DNA from: SYIM01 sp041182885
Lineage (GTDB): Bacteria; Pseudomonadota; Gammaproteobacteria; Burkholderiales; Burkholderiaceae_E
Assembly: GCA_049423065.1 (NCBI GenBank)
Contig: JBMSQB010000084.1
Span: 1-19,395 of the forward strand
Length of the DNA: 19,395 bases
Reading direction: 5' to 3'
Below, one piece after another: positions 14,517 to 19,395 of this stretch; position 1 is the first letter of the stretch, and the number at the start of each line of letters is the position of its first letter. The position numbers and the translations under genes were made by a program. The notes under the pieces are model-generated. The model worked only from the letters and a program-made list of their open reading frames with translations. It was not told where the DNA came from and did not search any database.

Positions 14517-15433
14517 GGGCGGTCGTGTTTGGCTATTCGAATGTGGGCGACCGTTGCTTGCGCGTGTTGCACGCGGGCGGTGTTCAGGTGGCGCTGGTGG
14601 TCACGCATCGCGATCATCCGGGCGAGACGCTCTGGTTTTCGCGTGTCGCCGACACGGCGGAGGACCTGGGGCTGCCGGTGGTGTATGCCGAGGATCTGGA
14701 TCCGCAGGCGCTTGCTGCGCAGGTGGCAAGCGCCGCACCCGAGGTGATCTTCTCCTTCTACTTCCGCTCGATGCTTCCGTCTTCGATTCTCGAGTGCGCG
14801 CGCCTGGGTGCCTTCAACATGCACGGGTCGCTCTTGCCCAGGTTTCGCGGACGTGCGCCCACCAACTGGGCGGTGCTGAAGGGCGCGACCGAAACCGGGG
14901 CCACCCTGCATCGCATGGTGGCAAGGCCCGACGCCGGCACCATCGTGGATCAGTGCGCGGTACCGATCCTGCCCGATGACACTGCGCGCCAGGTGTTTGA
15001 CAAGGTCTGCGTGGCGGCCGAAGTGGTGCTCTGGCGAAGCCTGCCCGCGATTGCCGCCGGTTGCGCGCCCGAGCACGCCAACGATCTGTCGCAGGGCAGC
15101 TATTTCGGTGGTCGCAAGCCCGAAGACGGTCGTATCGACTGGACCCGGTCTGCGGCCGAGGTCTACAACCTGATCCGCGCGGTGGCGCCGCCCTATCCGG
15201 GGGCGTTTACCGAGTGCGCTGGCCGCCGTCTGGTGGTGGCCGAGGCGCGGCGTCGTGTTGCCCCGCTGTCCGGTCCCGCGGCCGTGGCAGGTCTTGCCGT
15301 CGACGATGGCCGCATGGTGGGCGTGTGCGGCGACGGCGGCCTCATCGACATTCGAGTGTTGCTCGAGGGCGGGCGCAGCGTGGACGCTGCCACGCTTGCC
15401 GCCTGGCTCAACCTTTCCGGACCCCCTCCATGA
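14513..15433 (+). CDS. arnA: UDP-L-Ara4N formyltransferase (stand-alone ArnA N-terminal domain)
   Basis: This 306-residue enzyme N-formylates UDP-L-Ara4N using 10-formyltetrahydrofolate. It corresponds to the N-terminal domain of E. coli ArnA, which is fused to the decarboxylase there but encoded separately here. The formyltransferase catalytic triad is visible as Asn102 and His104 in FNMHGSLLPRFRGRAP and Asp140 in RPDAGTIVDQ, the same numbers as in E. coli ArnA. A C-terminal OB-like domain follows (from about residue 205). It starts with GTG overlapping the arnC stop and ends overlapping the decarboxylase start by ATGA. Methionyl-tRNA formyltransferase is the alternative family member, but the arn context argues against it. 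Confidence 0.93.
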   Translation: MRAVVFGYSNVGDRCLRVLHAGGVQVALVVTHRDHPGETLWFSRVADTAEDLGLPVVYAEDLDPQALAAQVASAAPEVIFSFYFRSMLPSSILECARLGAFNMHGSLLPRFRGRAPTNWAVLKGATETGATLHRMVARPDAGTIVDQCAVPILPDDTARQVFDKVCVAAEVVLWRSLPAIAAGCAPEHANDLSQGSYFGGRKPEDGRIDWTRSAAEVYNLIRAVAPPYPGAFTECAGRRLVVAEARRRVAPLSGPAAVAGLAVDDGRMVGVCGDGGLIDIRVLLEGGRSVDAATLAAWLNLSGPPP

Positions 15434-16482
15434 AAAAAGTTCTGATCCTTGGCGTCAACGGCTTCATCGGCCATCACCTGACCGAGCGCATTCTGTCGGG
15501 CACCGACTGGCATGTGTACGGCATGGACATGTCGGACCATCGCCTGGGTGATCTGGTGGGCCATCCCCGCATGCATTTCTTCGAGGGCGACATCACGATC
15601 AACCGGGAGTGGATCGAGTATCACGTAAGGAAGTGCGATGTGATCCTCCCGCTGGTGGCGATTGCCACGCCGGCCACCTATGTGCGTGAGCCGCTGCGCG
15701 TGTTCGAACTTGATTTCGAGGCCAACCTGCCCATCGTGCGCGCCGCGGTCAAGTATCGAAAGCATCTGGTGTTCCCATCCACCTCCGAGGTGTATGGCAT
15801 GAGCGCCGATACCGAATTTGATGCCGAGCGCTCAAACCTGGTCTACGGCCCGATCAACAAGCCGCGCTGGATTTATGCCTGCAGCAAACAGCTGATGGAC
15901 CGGGTGATCCATGCCTACGGCCAGGAACAGGGCCTCACCTACACGCTGTTTCGGCCTTTCAACTGGATCGGGCCGGGGCTGGATTCGCTCTTCGAGAGCA
16001 AGGAGGGGAGCTCGCGCGTGGTCACCCAGTTCCTGGGACAGATCGTGCGGGGTGAACCGATCCAGCTGGTCGATGGCGGCGCGCAGCGGCGCGCCTTTGC
16101 CGATGTCTCGGACGGGGTGGATGCGCTCATGCGGATCATCGCCAACGAAGGGGGCGCGGCCAGCGGCCGAATCTTCAACGTGGGCAATCCCGACAACGAC
16201 TATTCGGTGCGAGAACTCGCCGAGATGATGTTGCGAATCGCGGCCGACTATCCCGAATACGCCGAGTGGGCGCAGCGCACCACACTGGTGGATACGTCCT
16301 CGGGAAGCTTTTACGGCGCGGGTTACCAGGATGTGCAGACTCGCCGGCCACGAATCGATGACACCATGGCAGCGCTCGGCTGGGCGCCCAGGGTGGCCAT
16401 GGAAGCCTCGCTTCGCCGCATCTTCGAGTACTACCGGGGGAAGGTGGTCGAGGCGCGCGCGCTTCTGGACAAGGCGGGTTGA
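15430..16482 (+). CDS. arnA: UDP-glucuronate decarboxylase, bifunctional UDP-4-keto-pentose/UDP-xylose synthase type (stand-alone ArnA C-terminal domain)
   Basis: This 350-residue short-chain dehydrogenase/reductase-type enzyme oxidatively decarboxylates UDP-glucuronate to UDP-4-keto-pentose, the entry step of L-Ara4N synthesis. The N-terminal GVNGFIGHH motif binds NAD. Ser119-Glu120 in PSTSEVYG, Tyr149 and Lys153 in IYACSKQL, and Arg305 in QDVQTRRP match S433, E434, Y463, K467 and R619 of E. coli ArnA at a constant offset of 314, so all key residues are present. ATG 15430 sits in an ATGA overlap with the formyltransferase stop. The open frame extends upstream, but that part lies within the preceding gene. 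A stand-alone homologue in Ralstonia solanacearum is known to release UDP-xylose as well. Confidence 0.94.
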   Translation: MKKVLILGVNGFIGHHLTERILSGTDWHVYGMDMSDHRLGDLVGHPRMHFFEGDITINREWIEYHVRKCDVILPLVAIATPATYVREPLRVFELDFEANLPIVRAAVKYRKHLVFPSTSEVYGMSADTEFDAERSNLVYGPINKPRWIYACSKQLMDRVIHAYGQEQGLTYTLFRPFNWIGPGLDSLFESKEGSSRVVTQFLGQIVRGEPIQLVDGGAQRRAFADVSDGVDALMRIIANEGGAASGRIFNVGNPDNDYSVRELAEMMLRIAADYPEYAEWAQRTTLVDTSSGSFYGAGYQDVQTRRPRIDDTMAALGWAPRVAMEASLRRIFEYYRGKVVEARALLDKAG

Positions 16483-16506
16483 GGCGGTTGCCCGGGACCT
16501 TGCAAC

Positions 16507-17406
16507 ATGGCCAGGATTGCGCTCAAGGTTGATGTCGATACCCTGCGCGGGACGCTGGAGGGGGTGCCGCGGCTGCTTGCCATGTTTGCGAGACGCGGCG
16601 TGCAGGCCAGCTTTCTTTTCAGCGTCGGCCCCGATCACACCGGTTGGGCGCTGCGGCGCGTGTTCCGGCGCGGCTTTCTCTCCAAGGTCTCGCGCACATC
16701 GGTGGTCCGTCACTACGGGCTCCGTACCCTTGCGTATGGTGTGCTGATGCCGGGCCCGGATATCGGTCGGCAGGGCGTGGCGCCAATGCGGCAATGTCTC
16801 GCTGAGGGCCATGAATGCGGCCTCCACGCCTGGGATCATGTTTACTGGCAGGACAATGTTCGCGTGCGCGATTCGGCCTGGACGCGAGCCCAGATGACCC
16901 GCGGCTACCACCGGTTCTGCGAGGTGTTTGGCGCGCCGCCCGCCATGCACGGCGCAGCCGGCTGGCAGGTCAACGCCCATGCGTTTTCGCAGATCGACGA
17001 CTGGGGCATGGCCTGTGCCTCCGATGGCCGTGGGCAGGCGCCCTATCGGCTGGCGATCAACGGTCGGGCCTGTTCGCATGTGCAGATACCCACCACGCTT
17101 CCCACCTTTGACGAACTGATCGGACTCGATGGCGTCAGCGAAGAGAGTGTCTACCTGCCGCTCCTCGCGCGCACCGAGGGCGATACCGATCATGTGTTCA
17201 CGCTGCATGCCGAGCTCGAGGGCGCGCTCCTTGCACCGGCCTTTGAGCGGCTGATCGATGGCTGGCTCGCGCAGGGCCACAGGCTGGTGCCGGTGTCGGC
17301 GCTCGCCCGGACGCTGGCTGTTGCCCGCCTGCCCGTGAAGGCGCTGGCCTGGGGAGAGGTGCCTGGTCGGAGCGGCGAGCTGATGATTGAGCCGGGCGAC
17401 GTTTAG
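16507..17406 (+). CDS. arnD: 4-deoxy-4-formamido-L-arabinose-phosphoundecaprenol deformylase
   Basis: ArnD removes the formyl group from undecaprenyl-phosphate 4-formamido-L-arabinose, committing the lipid-linked sugar to export. The 299-residue product is a NodB-homology (polysaccharide deacetylase-like) protein. KVDVDTLRGTLEGVP carries the metal-binding aspartates (Asp9, Asp11), and CGLHAWDHVYWQD carries His107 and His111, matching the DVDT and H-W-DH signatures of ArnD. Length is normal. It follows the decarboxylase by 24 nt without overlap, the first visible gap inside the arn operon apart from the 4 nt before arnB. No strong ribosome-binding site is seen. Confidence 0.93.
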   Translation: MARIALKVDVDTLRGTLEGVPRLLAMFARRGVQASFLFSVGPDHTGWALRRVFRRGFLSKVSRTSVVRHYGLRTLAYGVLMPGPDIGRQGVAPMRQCLAEGHECGLHAWDHVYWQDNVRVRDSAWTRAQMTRGYHRFCEVFGAPPAMHGAAGWQVNAHAFSQIDDWGMACASDGRGQAPYRLAINGRACSHVQIPTTLPTFDELIGLDGVSEESVYLPLLARTEGDTDHVFTLHAELEGALLAPAFERLIDGWLAQGHRLVPVSALARTLAVARLPVKALAWGEVPGRSGELMIEPGDV

Positions 17407-17452
17407 CGCTCGCCCCTGGATTACCGCCCCTCGTCACGGAGCACTGCCCATC

Positions 17453-19387
17453 ATGGCCAAGGATTTCACGGAGCTCGAAGACAGCAACCGGTCGGGCAAC
17501 CCCGACTTTCATCAGGTGTCCGATCCGGCGCGACGGCGCGTGCTGGGCGCGGGCGGCGCGAGTCTGCTCTTCGCACAGCTTGCTGGCGGTTGCGCGAATG
17601 TTCCGGCGGCTGGCGGGAGTGCATCGGCCGTGCGCGGACGACCCGGTTTTGCGCCGATCGCACCGGGTGCGGGCGACCGGCTGGTGGTGCCCGACGGGTA
17701 TGTGGCGCAGGTGATCGCGCCCTGGGGCGAGCCGGTGGGAATGGCAGGCCAGATGCCGGCGTTCCGGCCGGATGCGTCCAATCCGGCGGGCGATCAGGCG
17801 GTGCAGCTCGGCATGCATCATGACGGGCTGCATTTTTTCCCGCTCAACGCTCGGGGCGACCGCGGCGTGCTCGCGATGAATCACGAGTACACCGATGATG
17901 GACTGCTGCACACCGACGGCATGGCCCACTGGTCGGCCGAGAAGGTGCGAAAGAGCCAGGCGGCCCATGGGCTCTCGGTCATTGAGGTTGAGCGCACGAC
18001 CGATGGCAGCTGGCGGATGGTGCGGCCGTCACGTTATGCCCGGCGTGTCACGATGGCGACCCCGCATGCGGTGGGCGGCCCGGCCGCAGGCCACCCGATG
18101 ATGCGCACGGCTGCCGATCCGGCGGGGATGCACGTGCTCGGCACGCTCAACAACTGCGCGGCCGGCATGACGCCCTGGGGCACCTATCTGTCGGGCGAGG
18201 AAAACTTCGCCGCATATTTCGATGCCGGCCGCTCGCTCTCGGCGCATCACCGGCGCTGGGGCCTGCGCGAGAAAAGCGGCTACCGCTGGGCGGAATTCGA
18301 TGAGCGGTTCAATGCCCAGAAGCACCCCAATGAGCCGAACCGCTTCGGCTGGGTGGTGGAGCTTGACCCGCTGGACCCCGCTTCAATGCCTGTCAAGCGC
18401 ACGGCGCTCGGGCGGGCGGCGCACGAGGGTGCGTGGGTGGCCGTGACGCGCGAGGGCCGGGCGGTGGTCTACTCGGGCGAGGATGCGCGCTTCGAATATC
18501 TCTACCGGTTTGTGAGCCGCGATGCGATCCGGCCCGCGTCGCCCGGGGTATCGGCGGCGCGCGCCAATCGCGACCTGCTCGATCACGGCACGCTTTATGT
18601 TGCGCGTTTCGACGCCGACGGCACCGGCCGCTGGATTGCGCTCGTGCACGGCTCGGGTCCGCTGGTGGCCGAAAACGGTTTTGCCGACCAGGCCGAGGTG
18701 CTGATCAAGGCGCGGCAGGCCTCGGATGCGGTGGGTGCGACCCGCATGGATCGCCCCGAATGGATCGCGATTGACCCGATCGATCGCTGGGTCTGCTGCA
18801 CGCTCACCAACAACAGCGCCCGCGGCGCGGCGGGGCAGCCTGGGGTGGATGCCGCCAACCCGCGGGAGCGAAACATCATGGGTCAGATCATCCGCTGGCG
18901 TGAGCGGCATGATTTTGATGGCGAGCATTTTGAGTGGGAGCACCTGGTGCTTGCCGGGGATCCGGCGAACGAAAGGCCCGCGTCGCGCGGGAACATCGCC
19001 GGCGATCTGTTCGCCTGCCCGGACGGGATCGCCTTCGGTCCGATGGGCATTCTGTGGGTGCAGACCGATGTCTCGGCCACCGAGATGTACAAGGGCGAAT
19101 TCGCGCGGATCGGTTCGAACCAGATGCTGGCCTTTGACGCACCGAGCGGCCGGTTCCTGCGCTTTCTCACCGGGCCGGTCAACTGCGAGGTGACAGGCGC
19201 GGCATTCACCCCCGACGGCCGCACGCTGTTTGTGAACATCCAGCATCCGGGCGAGTCGCCGGGTGCGCGCAGTGATCCGGCTGCGCCCAGGCGGTTTTCA
19301 AACTGGCCGGATTTTGCGCCTGACGGTCGGCCGCGCTCGGCCACCGTGGTGATCCGCAAGCGCGATGGCGGTGTCATTGGCACGTGA
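17453..19387 (+). CDS. PhoX-family phosphatase with twin-arginine signal
   Basis: This 644-residue protein belongs to the PhoX (DUF839) family of exported iron- and calcium-dependent phosphatases. The N-terminus has a Tat-like signal: RRR at residues 27-29 in DPARRRVLGAGG, then a hydrophobic stretch ending LAGGC with Cys47, a possible lipoprotein cysteine. Family blocks are MNHEYT (142-147), NNCAAGMTPWGTYLSGEEN (233-251, with the cysteine at the position that ligates iron in characterised PhoX), HPNEPNRFGWVVELDP (291-306), YSGEDARFEYLYRF, RPEWIAIDP and CPDGIAFGP. I chose ATG 17453; the frame is open to 17387, but that would overlap arnD and displace the signal. It lies 46 nt after arnD on the same strand with no terminator between, so it may be cotranscribed. 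Some family members have no proven phosphatase activity, so the substrate is open. Confidence 0.9.
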   Translation: MAKDFTELEDSNRSGNPDFHQVSDPARRRVLGAGGASLLFAQLAGGCANVPAAGGSASAVRGRPGFAPIAPGAGDRLVVPDGYVAQVIAPWGEPVGMAGQMPAFRPDASNPAGDQAVQLGMHHDGLHFFPLNARGDRGVLAMNHEYTDDGLLHTDGMAHWSAEKVRKSQAAHGLSVIEVERTTDGSWRMVRPSRYARRVTMATPHAVGGPAAGHPMMRTAADPAGMHVLGTLNNCAAGMTPWGTYLSGEENFAAYFDAGRSLSAHHRRWGLREKSGYRWAEFDERFNAQKHPNEPNRFGWVVELDPLDPASMPVKRTALGRAAHEGAWVAVTREGRAVVYSGEDARFEYLYRFVSRDAIRPASPGVSAARANRDLLDHGTLYVARFDADGTGRWIALVHGSGPLVAENGFADQAEVLIKARQASDAVGATRMDRPEWIAIDPIDRWVCCTLTNNSARGAAGQPGVDAANPRERNIMGQIIRWRERHDFDGEHFEWEHLVLAGDPANERPASRGNIAGDLFACPDGIAFGPMGILWVQTDVSATEMYKGEFARIGSNQMLAFDAPSGRFLRFLTGPVNCEVTGAAFTPDGRTLFVNIQHPGESPGARSDPAAPRRFSNWPDFAPDGRPRSATVVIRKRDGGVIGT

Positions 19388-19395
19388 GCCGCACG

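Noticed and set aside
15832..17280. 482-codon minus-strand open frame opposite the decarboxylase and arnD
   Set aside because: It spans two well-supported genes in antisense, has no recognisable domain, and shows the composition expected of a GC-rich shadow frame.
17387..17452. Longer PhoX-family start overlapping arnD
   Set aside because: It would place 22 unrelated residues before the Tat signal region; the ATG at 17453 fits better.

Overview
The window is a compact, GC-rich stretch from a Gram-negative bacterium, most likely a betaproteobacterium of the order Burkholderiales. This is an inference from three things: protein-level resemblance of the dnaA/rpmH/rnpA/yidD/yidC/mnmE block, a Bug-type periplasmic receptor (a family greatly expanded in Burkholderiales), and a 4-amino-4-deoxy-L-arabinose (L-Ara4N) cluster in which ArnA is split into two proteins, as seen in Ralstonia and Burkholderia relatives. 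I see no mobile elements, tRNA or rRNA genes, CRISPR arrays or broken genes. No gene-free gap exceeds about 200 bp.

Region 1 (1-5793) is the classic origin-proximal block. dnaA reads leftward, and rpmH-rnpA-yidD-yidC-mnmE read rightward from a good sigma70-type promoter (TTGACA, 18 nt, TGTAAT). rpmH (44 aa) begins 6 nt after an AAGGA ribosome-binding site, just downstream of a 7-bp hairpin. The most unusual object is rnpA. Its frame can only start inside rpmH, and the RNase P protein carries an N-terminal extension of about 70 residues built partly from a 10-residue repeat. The 30-nt DNA repeat behind it also encodes a stem-loop in each copy.

Region 2 (5794-9343) holds a Bug-type solute receptor, an Asp/Glu-racemase-superfamily protein lacking the usual second cysteine (the two genes overlap by 4 nt), and a cytoplasmic-looking gamma-glutamyltransferase-family Ntn hydrolase. 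Together they suggest uptake and turnover of a small amide or carboxylate, but the substrate cannot be read from the sequence.

Region 3 (9344-10329) holds a leftward glyoxalase-like (VOC) gene with a possible leaderless promoter, divergent from the next operon.

Region 4 (10330-19387) is an L-Ara4N lipid A modification operon: arnT, one SMR-type flippase subunit, arnB, arnC, ArnA formyltransferase, ArnA-type decarboxylase (UDP-4-keto-pentose/UDP-xylose synthase) and arnD. Four junctions are 4-nt ATGA/GTGA overlaps, so translation is tightly coupled. The pathway oxidatively decarboxylates UDP-glucuronate, transaminates and N-formylates the sugar, moves it to undecaprenyl phosphate, deformylates it, flips it and transfers it to lipid A. 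UDP-glucose dehydrogenase and a second flippase subunit are not in the window. A PhoX-family phosphatase with a twin-arginine signal follows arnD by 46 nt in the same direction.

I did not find a clearly new multi-gene system. The best leads are the repeat-extended RnpA, the Bug/racemase-like/GGT group, and PhoX attached to the arn operon.
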